DNA from: an uncultured Bacteroidales bacterium
GTDB taxonomy: Bacteria > Bacteroidota > Bacteroidia > Bacteroidales > UBA3824
Direction: 5' to 3'
NCBI GenBank assembly: GCA_905234655.1
Contig: CAJOJG010000064.1
Location: 1 to 32,143, forward strand
DNA: 32,143 bases
Shown here: piece after piece, positions 23,220-31,111 of the stretch
Layout of the letters: every line of letters starts with the position of its first letter
Position numbering within the stretch: position 1 is the first letter of the stretch
The notes under the pieces: model-generated
Database searches by the model: none
Told to the model about the DNA's origin: nothing
What the model saw: the letters and a program-made list of their open reading frames with translations, nothing else
Position numbers and translations under genes: made by a program

Positions 23220-25703
23220 TCATGCTTTCCTTTTTACACCTCTCACGGCCTGTTCGGTCATTGGGTCGTCTGGCCATACGTGTTTCGGGTAGCGCGCACG
23301 GAGTTCTTTGCGGACTTCGAAATACGCATTCGTCCAAAAACTCTTCAAATCCGAGGTTACTTGCACCGGTTTGTAGCCTGGGGAAAGTAGGTGCATCAGG
23401 ACTGGGATTGCGCCGTTGCATATTCGTGGGGTGTCGTCCATGCCAAAACATTCCTGCAGCCGCACCGCCAAAACTGGCTGCGAACCGTCGGCAAGGTATT
23501 TGAGGCGGATGTTGCTGCCGCTCGGCACGCGGATGTGCGTGGGCGCGAGGGTGTCGAGCAGTTGCTGCTGATGAATATCCAAAACTGAATAGCGGATAGC
23601 TTCGGCGAGGTCGATTTTCTTGAGTTGTGCGGTGGTCGTAACGCCGTCCAAATATGGAGAGAGCCACTTTTCACAGTCGCCGATGAGTGTGGGAGTGGCG
23701 ACATCCGGCCAGTTCGAGTCGGGATTCCAAGTCCGCAGGCTTAAGATGCGGTTTTGGAGGTTTGTGGTCTCGTCGTTCCAGTCCAACAGAACGTCGCCTT
23801 CTTTTTTGATTGCATTGATAACTGATTGTTGGACAATGGTTTCGTCGGGGTTGTTTAAAGTTTTTTCACTAAGTATTATAGAGCCAAGGCGCATCTGGCT
23901 GACTGCCATGATGCCGCCTTTTTTTGTGTTCCATGTGATTGAATCGTAGGTTTTTATCATCGGCTTTAACGTCGACGGGTCCAATGGCGATGCCAGGTGA
24001 ATCCTCCCAATGCCTTCTCGGGCGTTGAGCGATGCAATCGTAATCCAACTTTCACCTGCGAGCGAATCTTTGTAGTCCATCATCGCCATGCTGCCGTTTG
24101 TGAGCATGAATTGGGCGTTGTTGCCGGGTTTTGCGGAGGCGATGCGCTCCGGGTACGCTTCGGCGAGCAGAAATCCAGTGTCCGTGGGCTCGAATGTGGC
24201 GTTGTCAATGGCTCGACAGCCCAACATCCGGCGGTATTGTGCGGCGTTGCGTTCTATGTTGTCAAGGGCGCGGTTGTGGCGGTTGTCACGGCGGTTGCGG
24301 CGCAGGGCTTCGATGCGCAGGTTGAAGTCCGTGCCGGTCTCCTTGGGCAGTGGGTCGCGGTTGTCGAGGATTGCGGCGATGTCGGCGGCTAATGGCGTCA
24401 GGTTTTCTTCACGGGCCACAACCAACATTTTCGCGATTCGCGGGTGCGTGGGAATGTTGCTAAGCTGGATGCCCGATGCCGTTATGTTGAAGTTGTCGTC
24501 AATGGCGTCAAGACGTTGGAGCAGTTCTCGTGCGGAGGCGATGTCGCGTCTGTCGGGCGGGGTGAGCCATGTCAGGTTTCCTGGCTCTGTCTCGCCCCAT
24601 CGCGCAAGGTCAAGCACAAGCGGCGCAAGGTCGGCGTATTCGATTTCAGGACGGCGGTTGGGTTTAAAGAATTGGTTTTCAGTCTTGCTCCAAAGCCTGT
24701 AGCAGTATCCGTCACAAAGTCGCCCTGCGCGTCCTGCGCGTTGGTCTGCCATGTCCATCGAGATTTTCACGGTCTCCAAGTGCGATAGGCCAGTGTCAGG
24801 GTCAAATTTTTGTATCCTGCACAGTCCACTGTCGACCACAATCCTGATTCCTTCGATTGTGAGCGATGTTTCGGCAATGGAAGTCGCCAAAACGATTTTG
24901 CGGCGGCCGTTGCGGTCGGGCATTATAGCCGCCATTTGCTGCTGCATCGGCAACATTCCGTAGAGCGGGTGTATGCGGATTTCATTGTCGTCGAGGCTTT
25001 TGCGCAAAATATCTTCGCAGCGGTGTATTTCGCTTTCGCCGGGCAGGAATGTGAGGATGTCGCCGTCGTGTTCACGCAATGCGCGGCTGACGACGGCTGC
25101 TGTCTGTTCGGCGGCGGTAGTGACGTCGAGCCCGCCTTCATAAAATATCTCGACGTTGTATTTTTTCATGTCGGCTTTAATTACTGGCGCATCAAGCATT
25201 TGCGCTATCGTATTACAATCAATGGTTGCGGACATGATGACGATTTTGAGGTCGGGGCGGAGGATTTGTTGACATTCGCGGACAAGGGCGAGCGCGAGGT
25301 CTGCGTTCAGGCTTCGCTCGTGAAACTCGTCGAAAATGACCACCTCGACGTCTTTGAGTTCGTTGTCGCTTTGGAGTTGGCGGGTGAGGATTCCTTCTGT
25401 CAGGACTTCGATTTTTGTCTTGTCGCTGACGACGGATTCGAACCTCACACGATACCCGACCGTATCCCCCACGCGCTCGTTAATCATGTCCGACATCCTC
25501 GTCGCAATCGACCGTGCGGCGAGCCTTCGCGGTTCGAGCATGAGGATTTTGTGGTTGTCTTTGACGAATTTTTCGAGTATCTCCAACGGCAACAGTGTGC
25601 TTTTGCCAGTGCCGGGCGGCGCGGTGATGACGACGCACTGTTTTCCTTGGAGCGCGTCGATGACGTCGGGGACGATGGCGGAGATTGGAAGTGTCGAGGT
25701 CAT
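23220..25703 (-). CDS. hrpB: ATP-dependent helicase HrpB
   Basis: An 827-residue DEAH-box helicase of the HrpB family. Walker A is APPGTGKST (28-36), motif II is DEFH (125-128, in FDEFHERSLNADLAL), then SATID, and motif VI is DQRAGRAGRLCDGYCYRLW. The C-terminal HrpB domain includes IRYSVLDIHQQQLLDTLAPT and ends near ARYPKHVWPDDP. HrpB relatives are presumed RNA helicases and are usually dispensable; the substrate is unknown. The start at 25703 fits the family and follows a TAACTTTG promoter box that would lie inside the longer frame. Length is normal. It is convergent with the P1B ATPase gene. Confidence 0.96.
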   Translation of the reverse strand: MTSTLPISAIVPDVIDALQGKQCVVITAPPGTGKSTLLPLEILEKFVKDNHKILMLEPRRLAARSIATRMSDMINERVGDTVGYRVRFESVVSDKTKIEVLTEGILTRQLQSDNELKDVEVVIFDEFHERSLNADLALALVRECQQILRPDLKIVIMSATIDCNTIAQMLDAPVIKADMKKYNVEIFYEGGLDVTTAAEQTAAVVSRALREHDGDILTFLPGESEIHRCEDILRKSLDDNEIRIHPLYGMLPMQQQMAAIMPDRNGRRKIVLATSIAETSLTIEGIRIVVDSGLCRIQKFDPDTGLSHLETVKISMDMADQRAGRAGRLCDGYCYRLWSKTENQFFKPNRRPEIEYADLAPLVLDLARWGETEPGNLTWLTPPDRRDIASARELLQRLDAIDDNFNITASGIQLSNIPTHPRIAKMLVVAREENLTPLAADIAAILDNRDPLPKETGTDFNLRIEALRRNRRDNRHNRALDNIERNAAQYRRMLGCRAIDNATFEPTDTGFLLAEAYPERIASAKPGNNAQFMLTNGSMAMMDYKDSLAGESWITIASLNAREGIGRIHLASPLDPSTLKPMIKTYDSITWNTKKGGIMAVSQMRLGSIILSEKTLNNPDETIVQQSVINAIKKEGDVLLDWNDETTNLQNRILSLRTWNPDSNWPDVATPTLIGDCEKWLSPYLDGVTTTAQLKKIDLAEAIRYSVLDIHQQQLLDTLAPTHIRVPSGSNIRLKYLADGSQPVLAVRLQECFGMDDTPRICNGAIPVLMHLLSPGYKPVQVTSDLKSFWTNAYFEVRKELRARYPKHVWPDDPMTEQAVRGVKRKA

Positions 25704-25730
25704 GTTTGTTAGCGTTTTTTTATGTTTTTG

Positions 25731-25738
25731 CAAAGTTA
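25731..25738 (-). promoter_or_regulatory. -7 box of hrpB
   Basis: The minus strand reads TAACTTTG, 27 nt upstream of the ATG at 25703. This decides against the longer start at 25781. No exact TTTG -33 box is present. Confidence 0.6.
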
Positions 25739-25828
25739 CATTTTTTGATTTATATGTAAAAACTTTCTTATGAAATCGCATGGCGATTATTTTTTTAGTT
25801 TTAGAACGGTAAACTCAATAATTTCTCT

Positions 25829-25836
25829 TACCTTTG
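25829..25836 (+). promoter_or_regulatory. -7 box of the HAD phosphatase gene
   Basis: TACCTTTG lies 23 nt before the ATG at 25860. It is divergent from the hrpB promoter. Confidence 0.55.
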
Positions 25837-25859
25837 CAGCCTAAAGTTAAAGTAAATCT

Positions 25860-26603
25860 ATGTTAGAGAATAATATATCGGAATATCTGTCCAAGAGCGG
25901 ACACAAGTCGCTGAATGTAAGGGCGATGCTGTTCGACATGGACGGAGTTTTGTTTGATTCGATGCCGTTTCATGCGCGGTCGTGGCATCAGGCGGCGGGG
26001 GAGTTTGGACTCGAAATCTCCGAGGCACAGGCGTATATGAACGAGGGGCGCACAGGTGCCGGCACAATCAATGAACTCGCCATGAAGCAGTGGGGTCGTG
26101 AGGCCACGGAAAAGGAGGTTGAGGATATTTACAAGCGCAAGGCGGAGATTTTCGTCGCGTGTGGCAATGCAGAGCCGATGAGGGGTGCCGCCCAACTGCT
26201 CGACGGAATAAGGAAGTCGGGGTTGAAGATTGTGCTCGTCACCGGCAGCGGTCAACGTTCGCTGTTGGACAAACTCAACCATTCGTATCCAGGGATTTTT
26301 GCGCCTGAGAATATGGTCACGGCTTTCGATGTCAAGTATGGCAAGCCAAATCCCGAGCCGTATCTCATGGGACTGAAAAAGGCTGGTGTCAAGGCTAATG
26401 AGGCCGTCGTGGTTGAAAATGCTCCGTTGGGGGTCAGGGCGGGTGTCGCTGCTGGCATTTTCACGATTGCCGTCAACACGGGGCCGCTGCCTGACGAGGC
26501 GCTTGGCAAGGAGGGCGCTAATGTGATTTTCCCGTCGATGCAGTATTTCGCTGAGCATTGGGACGAGGTCAGTGCGGATTTTAACAAATTCTCCTTACAG
26601 TAG
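25860..26603 (+). CDS. HAD-IA family hydrolase (beta-phosphoglucomutase-like)
   Basis: A 247-residue haloacid dehalogenase-type phosphatase or phosphomutase. Motif I is FDMDGVLFDS with Asp26 (nucleophile) and Asp28. The cap domain follows (FHARSWHQAAGEFGLEIS). Motif II is VTGSG, motif III includes KYGKPNPEPYLMGL, and motif IV is VVENAPLGVRAGVAAG. Asp28 as acid/base, with the following Gly-Val, fits the beta-phosphoglucomutase/phosphatase subgroup; a sugar phosphate substrate is likely but not specified. About 20 extra residues precede the usual start. The last 23 nt overlap the convergent amidohydrolase gene. Confidence 0.92.
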   Translation: MLENNISEYLSKSGHKSLNVRAMLFDMDGVLFDSMPFHARSWHQAAGEFGLEISEAQAYMNEGRTGAGTINELAMKQWGREATEKEVEDIYKRKAEIFVACGNAEPMRGAAQLLDGIRKSGLKIVLVTGSGQRSLLDKLNHSYPGIFAPENMVTAFDVKYGKPNPEPYLMGLKKAGVKANEAVVVENAPLGVRAGVAAGIFTIAVNTGPLPDEALGKEGANVIFPSMQYFAEHWDEVSADFNKFSLQ

Positions 26604-27753
26604 TCTCGTCGCTGATGTTGAACCGTCGGAAGTCGAAATTCTCTATGAGCAGCAGCCCTGGCTTTCGCCCGGGTTGCAGTGTGCCGTAGTCGTTTTCGAA
26701 GTCCAATGCCCGTGCGCCGTTGATGGTGGCCATGCGCAGTATTTCGTCAAATGATAATTGCCTGAAATTATTGACTAAAACTTTCATCTCTTCAAGTATT
26801 GATAGAGTGTCGTTGCTGCTTAGTGAATCTGTGCCGAGGCAGATGTCGAGGTGCATCTGTAGTATTGTGTCGAGGTCAGGCAGCCGTCCTTCAAGGTAGA
26901 GGTTGCTTTTCGGGCATAGGGCGAAAAATGGATTGTGGAATGTATAGAGTGCGTATTCAAAGTCGCTGCGTGTGGAATATGTGTTGTGGACAAGTATGAC
27001 GTTCTTGTAGTCGGCAAGGTTGTGCCCATACGATGGAAGCGATTTTTGTCCTGTCGTCAGGATGCTGTCGGTCATTTCGGGGAATATTTCCGCAAAGTCG
27101 CCGGTATGTGTAAGGTATAGTTCGTTCTCGGCGGCGGTCTCCTGATTGTGGATAGAAATGACGGCTTTATTGTTGATATTTAGGGAGTTGATGTCCTCGA
27201 ATTGTGCCTCGCTCACGAAGTATGGCGAGTGGGGCGCGGCGCAGATGTGCTGTTGTCCGTTTGCGGCGAATGTGGCTGATACCTTGTGGAATGTGTCGCG
27301 GTTTTGCGCGATGCGAGTGTCGGTAGTTCCGAGAAGTTCGACGAAGTTTCGGTAATGGATTTTGCTGTCGCGCTTTGTTAAGGCGGAGTCGGCGGTGTTG
27401 GATATGTCGCCGACGGCGTTGATGCCGTTGAGGTACATCTCACGGTCTGCCGCTATGCAGTCTTCGGAGCTGAATGTCAGCGTTTTTTGGATTTTTAAGA
27501 TTTGCTGTAAGAAGTCCGTCAACTTACGGCACGGCGGGATGAGGCCTTTTGTGTGGGCGAGTTCGAGGTGGCAGTGCGCATTGACAAATCCAGGCACCAA
27601 CACGCCGTTGTGGTAAACTGTGTTGGCGGTTTCCGATGTCAATGGCTTGATTTCCAATATTTCACCGGTCGTCTCGTCGTATTTCACCGCGCCGTTCTTT
27701 ATTGGTGCGCCGGTGTTTGTGAATACGTATTGTGCAGCGATTGTCGTTGGCAT
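26581..27753 (-). CDS. Amidohydrolase family metal-dependent deaminase-like protein
   Basis: A 390-residue TIM-barrel amidohydrolase of the chlorohydrolase/deaminase branch. Metal ligands are NAHCHLE (His60, His62), a His in AVISIHNQE, ILVHNTY, and the Asp in CLGTDSLSSND. The small beta domain at both ends is present (PTTIAAQYVFTNTGAPI at the start, GTLQPGRKPGLLLIENF at the end). The nearest functional relatives are aminodeoxyfutalosine, adenosine or guanine-type deaminases. No futalosine-pathway menaquinone genes are nearby, so the substrate stays open. The start at 27753 follows a TACCTTTG box. The gene's 3' end overlaps the HAD gene by 23 nt tail to tail. Confidence 0.9.
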   Translation of the reverse strand: MPTTIAAQYVFTNTGAPIKNGAVKYDETTGEILEIKPLTSETANTVYHNGVLVPGFVNAHCHLELAHTKGLIPPCRKLTDFLQQILKIQKTLTFSSEDCIAADREMYLNGINAVGDISNTADSALTKRDSKIHYRNFVELLGTTDTRIAQNRDTFHKVSATFAANGQQHICAAPHSPYFVSEAQFEDINSLNINNKAVISIHNQETAAENELYLTHTGDFAEIFPEMTDSILTTGQKSLPSYGHNLADYKNVILVHNTYSTRSDFEYALYTFHNPFFALCPKSNLYLEGRLPDLDTILQMHLDICLGTDSLSSNDTLSILEEMKVLVNNFRQLSFDEILRMATINGARALDFENDYGTLQPGRKPGLLLIENFDFRRFNISDETTVRRIC

Positions 27754-27781
27754 GGCTGATAGGGATTTTGTTTTTTAGTGA

Positions 27782-27789
27782 CAAAGGTA
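27782..27789 (-). promoter_or_regulatory. -7 box of the amidohydrolase gene
   Basis: The minus strand reads TACCTTTG, 28 nt upstream of the ATG at 27753. Confidence 0.55.
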
Positions 27790-27827
27790 TATAAAAAACC
27801 TGATATTTTCTACACCGGCAAATAAAA

Positions 27828-28088
27828 TTGGTTTTGCCGTCAGAATTGGATTATTTCTCCAAGGCTCATCTCCGCGTAATGCGCGACGAACTCAATCGTC
27901 AGCCACGGTCGGTAACATGGTTTTCCGACCAAATCAACTGCGACCGCACCACTTGTTACGACATCTTCGCCCGCAAGTTCGTCAACTGCGAACAATTGGA
28001 AAAGATTTCAATCGTTTTGCGCCGCAATTTTTTCCGCGACCTGGCGGAGTACGAGAACGGTGTCTTAAAAATTTCGCAAGTTGTGTAG
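27828..28088 (+). CDS. Small HTH protein, copy A1 of the module repeat (5' end eroded)
   Basis: The frame encodes about 86 residues. From MRDELNRQPRSVTWFSDQ onward it is close to copy A2 and has the Bacteroidota small-HTH pattern: a helix ending in DELNRQxRSVTW, then INCDRTTCYDIFARKFV as the recognition part, then LEKISIVLRRNFFRDLAEYE. The first residues differ from A2, there is no ATG at the equivalent position, and only a TTG at 27828 opens the frame. No promoter is seen upstream. It is probably a decaying or 5'-truncated copy. An internal ATG at the MRDELN codons (27879) could give a shorter protein. The final part also carries the -33 box for the next gene. Confidence 0.65.
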   Translation: MVLPSELDYFSKAHLRVMRDELNRQPRSVTWFSDQINCDRTTCYDIFARKFVNCEQLEKISIVLRRNFFRDLAEYENGVLKISQVV

Positions 28089-28107
28089 GAAAATTTCCAC
28101 GGTAAAG

Positions 28108-28139
28108 TTTGGAGTTTAGAAAATAATTCGACAATTTTG
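28108..28139 (+). promoter_or_regulatory. Cargo promoter 1, -33 in the A1 flank
   Basis: TTTG (28108-28111, in AAAGTTTGG) and CAATTTTG (28132-28139; one base from TAnnTTTG) are separated by exactly 20 nt. The -33 is part of the sequence conserved after gene A in the three units; the -7 lies in unit-specific sequence. It would drive the DUF1232 gene at 28211. Confidence 0.5.
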
Positions 28140-28210
28140 TAACATCGTTTCCATCTATGCATTTTGGGCGCAATGGAAATAGAATATTGCAGTACAATAA
28201 AAAAGTAAAT

Positions 28211-28531
28211 ATGGAAAAAGATCAAGTAACCAAAGAATCCCTTTGGACCAAAATAAAGGATTCGGCTAAAAACGCTGGCAAGGAGCTGATAAGAAACGTA
28301 CTCATCCTATGGTATGCCTTCCCTGAAGCCTCTGCCACCGACAAGGCTGTAATTCTTGGCGCGTTGGCATATTTTATTTCGCCGCTTGACGTCATCCCTG
28401 ACATGACGCCTGTGTTTGGCTACACCGATGATGCGGGAGTAGTGGCAGCCGCAGTCGCCAAAGTTAGGATGTGTGCGTCCAAAGGCGTGATTGCAAAAGC
28501 GGAAGAAAAACTGAAAGAGTGGTTTGCGTAA
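28211..28531 (+). CDS. DUF1232 (YkvA-like) membrane protein, cargo 1
   Basis: A 106-residue protein with the DUF1232 hallmark ALAYFISPLDVIPDMTPVFGYTDDAGVVAAAV, in which the PLDxIPD turn and the downstream YTDD are typical. The N-terminus is amphipathic, followed by LIRNVLILWYAF. The family is found in bacteria and plants; in known cases it is membrane-associated and of unclear function. It is the cargo gene between repeat parts A1 and B1. The start at 28211 is preferred over an ATG at 28157. The B1 pseudogene follows after 18 nt, so both would share a transcript ending at the terminator. Confidence 0.88.
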   Translation: MEKDQVTKESLWTKIKDSAKNAGKELIRNVLILWYAFPEASATDKAVILGALAYFISPLDVIPDMTPVFGYTDDAGVVAAAVAKVRMCASKGVIAKAEEKLKEWFA

Positions 28532-28549
28532 CTTAATCATATAGGAACC

Positions 28550-28770
28550 ATGTCAAGAGTATTTGAAGTACCCCCCAGGCGCAGCAAGCGCAGCAACGGC
28601 ATGTCCTTACGCCCGAAATGAAGGTAACAGTAACAACCAAGATGAATGTCTCCAACCCATTCTACAACGGGGCAGTCGAGATAAAGGAGGCGTATATGCG
28701 GCTCTATGGTTTCGACTACAAGAAAGCATGCTGCACACAGAGCGATTTCAGTTTCAGGGCGTTGGACTGA
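28550..28770 (+). pseudogene. Small DUF6140-like protein, copy B1, frameshifted
   Basis: A copy of the 73-residue B2 gene. It starts correctly (MSRVFEVPPRRSKRSNG), but one base is missing near 28601 relative to B2, and the frame stops at TGA 28619-28621 after 23 codons. Beyond the lesion the sequence still matches B2 almost base for base to the TGA at 28768-28770, so the mutation looks recent. Confidence 0.85.
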
Positions 28771-28801
28771 CATCGAAACTGAATCATCAACAAAAAAACA
28801 T

Positions 28802-28842
28802 CCCCACTGTGCCATGTTTTGGCGCAGTGGGGATTTTATTTT
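28802..28842 (+). terminator. Terminator after B1
   Basis: CCCCACTG and CAGTGGGG (stem 28802-28832, with inner GCC/GGC pairing) are followed by ATTTTATTTT. It is nearly identical to the one after B2. Confidence 0.85.
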
Positions 28843-28871
28843 GCAGCGGATAACAAAAAAACATTACAATC

Positions 28872-29111
28872 ATGAACCAAGACTTCCACATCGGGACGCT
28901 CATCCGCGACGAACTCAATCGTCAGCAACGCTCGGTAACATGGTTTGCCGACCAAATCAACTGCGACCGCACAACTTGTTACGACATCTTCGCCCGCAAG
29001 TTCGTCAACTGCGAACAGTTGGAAAAGATTTCAATCGTACTCCATCGCAACTTCTTCCGCGACTTGGCGGAGTATGAGGAAAGTGTGGTGAATAATTCAA
29101 CAGAAGTGTAG
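28872..29111 (+). CDS. Small HTH (XRE-like) protein, copy A2, intact
   Basis: A 79-residue DNA-binding protein starting MNQDFHIGTLIRDELNRQQR. The HTH pattern is SVTWFADQINCDRTTCYDIF, followed by NCEQLEKISIVLHRNFFRDLAEYEE. This class of short HTH protein is common in Bacteroidota and usually uncharacterised. It is about 90% identical at DNA level to A1 over the shared region. It lies 29 nt after the terminator of the previous unit, and no clear promoter of its own is visible, so it may rely on read-through or on a site overlapping the terminator. It may regulate the cargo promoters that start right after it; this is inference. Confidence 0.85.
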   Translation: MNQDFHIGTLIRDELNRQQRSVTWFADQINCDRTTCYDIFARKFVNCEQLEKISIVLHRNFFRDLAEYEESVVNNSTEV

Positions 29112-29131
29112 GAGAGAATCCACAGAAAAGG

Positions 29132-29163
29132 CTTGAATATATTTGCAATTAATTTTACATTTG
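29132..29163 (+). promoter_or_regulatory. Cargo promoter 2, -33 in the A2 flank
   Basis: CTTG (29132-29135) and TACATTTG (29156-29163) are spaced exactly 20 nt, 16 nt before the TPR-ACP ATG. A TATATTTG at 29138-29145 is an alternative -7 box. Position and spacing match promoters 1 and 3. Confidence 0.5.
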
Positions 29164-29179
29164 TAAAAACTAATTTGAT

Positions 29180-30676
29180 ATGGAACAGAATATGGATACA
29201 GACATTATAACAACATTAGCGCAGTTGAAACAGGCTGAAGTCGACGGCGATATACAGAAAAGGACAGAATTATATACTTCGCTTGTCGAAATGTATGCAG
29301 ATGCTGGCGATACGGGAACTGCCCTCGGACTCTGTCAGAAAAACATCAACCTGCTTGAAAAATTGAACGACCCGGTCGCTCTTGGTAACGCCTACATTCA
29401 GAAAGGCGAACTATTGGAAGATTCGCCGTACATGGCGGAAGTGTGCTATAGAAAAGCACTTGAGTTTTTCATCACGGCAGGCGACAAAGAAAATATGGGC
29501 ATAACGTATTACCGCCTCGGTAACAATGTCCAATACCACCAGGCTGCAGTTGAATATTTCAAGAAAGGCACAGAAATATTCGACGAACTCCGTAGCGGCA
29601 CAGGCGTTTCTAATGGACTGACAAAGCAAGGCGCTCATCTCGTCGAATTGAAAAAGTTTCAGGAAGCAGAACCCTTGTTGGAAAATGCAGTGGAAATCGC
29701 TCGACAAATCAAAAACGACGAGTTGCTTGCCGATGCACTTTATTGGCTTGCACGTTCTAAATCCGCTCAAGAAAAACATTTTCCAGCACAAAAGTTAATT
29801 GAGGAAGCCATCACAATCAATAGTAAACTTGAAGATTCGGAATCGCTTGCGTACATGAAATACCGTTACGGCGTGATACTCATGGAACAAGAAAAATATC
29901 AAGAAGCAACTACAGCGTTTAAAGAAAGTGAGGATTTAAATCGTAAAACCGGTGATTTGAACGGAATTCCTTTGATACTTCAAAACCTTGGCATCATAGC
30001 GTTCAAAACAAAAGACTACCACACTGCAATGCAGTATTTCACGCAAGAGGCTTTCATGCGCTCGTATGATGATGATAAAAAGTTAGCACTTGCGCATGCC
30101 GCATATATGTGTACATTAATGGGCTACACTCAAGATGCTGTCAACTACTACACTATGCGTCTCCGACTTTTTGACGGTGGTATGTATACGGCCGACACTC
30201 CTGTAGACAAGGCGGAAGCACTTTATGACTTGTCTAAAGCGTTGCTGCAAAACGGAGAGGTCTTGAAGTCAGAGCAAAAATGTCGCGAATGTATCAAGCA
30301 AACCGAGCAACTGAAAGACCATATCGAGCATTACGAAAGTTACCTTAACAATGCACGGGCACTTCTTGACGAGATTCAAAGCAATATTCCATCTCCAAAA
30401 GAACCATTGCCAAAAATCGATGTCCCTTCTGTTTTTACTCGCGAATTTGTGTCTGAGATAACTAAAAACATTATTTCGGACAAATTTGGTGTCGATGAAA
30501 GTGAAGTCATAGAACTGGCGCACATTACTAACGACCTCGGAGCCGACAGTTTAGATTGCGTTGAGTTAATCATGAGTATGGAGAAAGAGTTCAATGTTAA
30601 TCTTGCTGATGACGAATGTGAGGGAATAAACACGGTTGGTGATGCAATCGACCTGATTATGAGTAAACTAAAATAA
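29180..30676 (+). CDS. TPR protein with C-terminal acyl carrier protein domain, cargo 2
   Basis: A 498-residue cytosolic protein with two parts. Residues 1 to about 400 are tandem tetratricopeptide repeats ([50 protein letters not shown] and similar pairs), a protein-binding solenoid. After a Pro-rich linker ([17 protein letters not shown]) the last 75 residues form an acyl carrier protein: [36 protein letters not shown]. The phosphopantetheine Ser is Ser457 in the intact DSL motif. An ACP fused to TPRs, with no ketosynthase, ligase or acyltransferase gene in sight, is unusual. It may need a host phosphopantetheinyl transferase and a partner enzyme. Gene B2 follows after 7 nt. Domain calls are firm; the role is unknown. 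Confidence 0.9.
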   Translation: MEQNMDTDIITTLAQLKQAEVDGDIQKRTELYTSLVEMYADAGDTGTALGLCQKNINLLEKLNDPVALGNAYIQKGELLEDSPYMAEVCYRKALEFFITAGDKENMGITYYRLGNNVQYHQAAVEYFKKGTEIFDELRSGTGVSNGLTKQGAHLVELKKFQEAEPLLENAVEIARQIKNDELLADALYWLARSKSAQEKHFPAQKLIEEAITINSKLEDSESLAYMKYRYGVILMEQEKYQEATTAFKESEDLNRKTGDLNGIPLILQNLGIIAFKTKDYHTAMQYFTQEAFMRSYDDDKKLALAHAAYMCTLMGYTQDAVNYYTMRLRLFDGGMYTADTPVDKAEALYDLSKALLQNGEVLKSEQKCRECIKQTEQLKDHIEHYESYLNNARALLDEIQSNIPSPKEPLPKIDVPSVFTREFVSEITKNIISDKFGVDESEVIELAHITNDLGADSLDCVELIMSMEKEFNVNLADDECEGINTVGDAIDLIMSKLK

Positions 30677-30683
30677 TCGAATC

Positions 30684-30905
30684 ATGGCAAGAGTATTTGA
30701 AGTAACCCCAAAGCGTATCAAACGCAGCAACGGCACTGTCCTCACGCCCGAAATGAAGGTGACAGTAACAACCAAGATGAATGTCTCCAACCCATTCTAC
30801 AACGGCGCGGTCGAGATAAAGGAGGCGTATATGCGGCTCTATGGTTTCGACTACAAGAAGGCTTGTTGCACGCAGAGCGATTTCAGTTTCAGGGCGTTGG
30901 ACTGA
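30684..30905 (+). CDS. Small DUF6140-like protein, copy B2, intact
   Basis: A 73-residue protein starting MARVFEVTPKRIKRSNGTVL, then EMKVTVTTKMNVSNPFYNGAVEI and EAYMRLYGFDYKKACCTQSD, ending FSFRALD. The pattern (a basic strand after the start, NG, NPFYNG, AYMRxYGxDxKKA) resembles the small Bacteroidota family I know as DUF6140; that match is from memory. It lies 7 nt after the TPR-ACP gene and before a strong terminator, so it is the last gene of the cargo transcript. The two adjacent Cys (KACC) are conserved in B1. The function is unknown. Confidence 0.8.
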   Translation: MARVFEVTPKRIKRSNGTVLTPEMKVTVTTKMNVSNPFYNGAVEIKEAYMRLYGFDYKKACCTQSDFSFRALD

Positions 30906-30934
30906 AAAAAACTAAATTATCAACAAAAAATCAT

Positions 30935-30975
30935 CCCCACTGTGCTTAGTTTTGGCGCAGTGGGGATTTTATTTT
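30935..30975 (+). terminator. Terminator after B2
   Basis: CCCCACTG/CAGTGGGG stem (30935-30965) followed by ATTTTATTTT. The stem is the same as after B1 and only the loop differs. Confidence 0.85.
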
Positions 30976-31026
30976 GCAGCGGAGGTCAAAAAACGTGCTA
31001 TTACTCCTTGTATCGCTGGACTCAAA

Positions 31027-31083
31027 AAAAATGTGGTGAAAAATCCGACAGAAATGTAGGAGAGAATCCACGGAAAAAGTTTG
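31027..31083 (+). pseudogene. Remnant A3 of the small HTH gene
   Basis: Matches only the last 30 bases or so of A2 and its 3' flank (GTGGTGAAxAATxCxACAGAA, then TGTAGGAGAGAATCCAC). The HTH coding part is gone, replaced by unrelated sequence at about 30996-31028. What is kept is precisely the stretch that supplies the -33 box for the next gene. Confidence 0.75.
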
Positions 31084-31111
31084 GTGGAGATGTGGCAAGA
31101 TGGTATTTTTG
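31080..31111 (+). promoter_or_regulatory. Cargo promoter 3, -33 in the A3 flank
   Basis: TTTG (31080-31083, in AAAGTTTGG) and TATTTTTG (31104-31111) are spaced 20 nt, 35 nt before the ATG at 31147. It is the best consensus match of the three cargo promoters. Confidence 0.6.

Larger units (their letters stand above)
28550..29135 (+). repeat. Module repeat unit B1-terminator-A2
   Basis: Composite repeat: B coding region from its ATG, then the hairpin terminator, then gene A and its -33 flank. It matches 30684-31083, where A is largely deleted. Homology starts at the B start codon and ends about at the -33 box after A. The cargo on either side is unrelated. Confidence 0.85.
30684..31083 (+). 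repeat. Module repeat unit B2-terminator-A3 remnant
   Basis: Second copy of the composite repeat at 28550-29135. B and terminator are well conserved. Homology continues a short way past the terminator (to about 30995). The body of A is deleted, and homology resumes at the A 3' end with the -33 flank (about 31029-31083). Confidence 0.8.

Noticed and set aside
24810..25712. 300-residue open frame antisense to hrpB
   Set aside because: It mirrors the codon pattern of the helicase gene, has low-complexity composition and no family features. The hrpB motifs are unambiguous.
28157..28210. Longer start for the DUF1232 protein at ATG 28157
   Set aside because: The added 18 residues are unlike the family, and the ATG at 28211 has a suitable A-rich leader.
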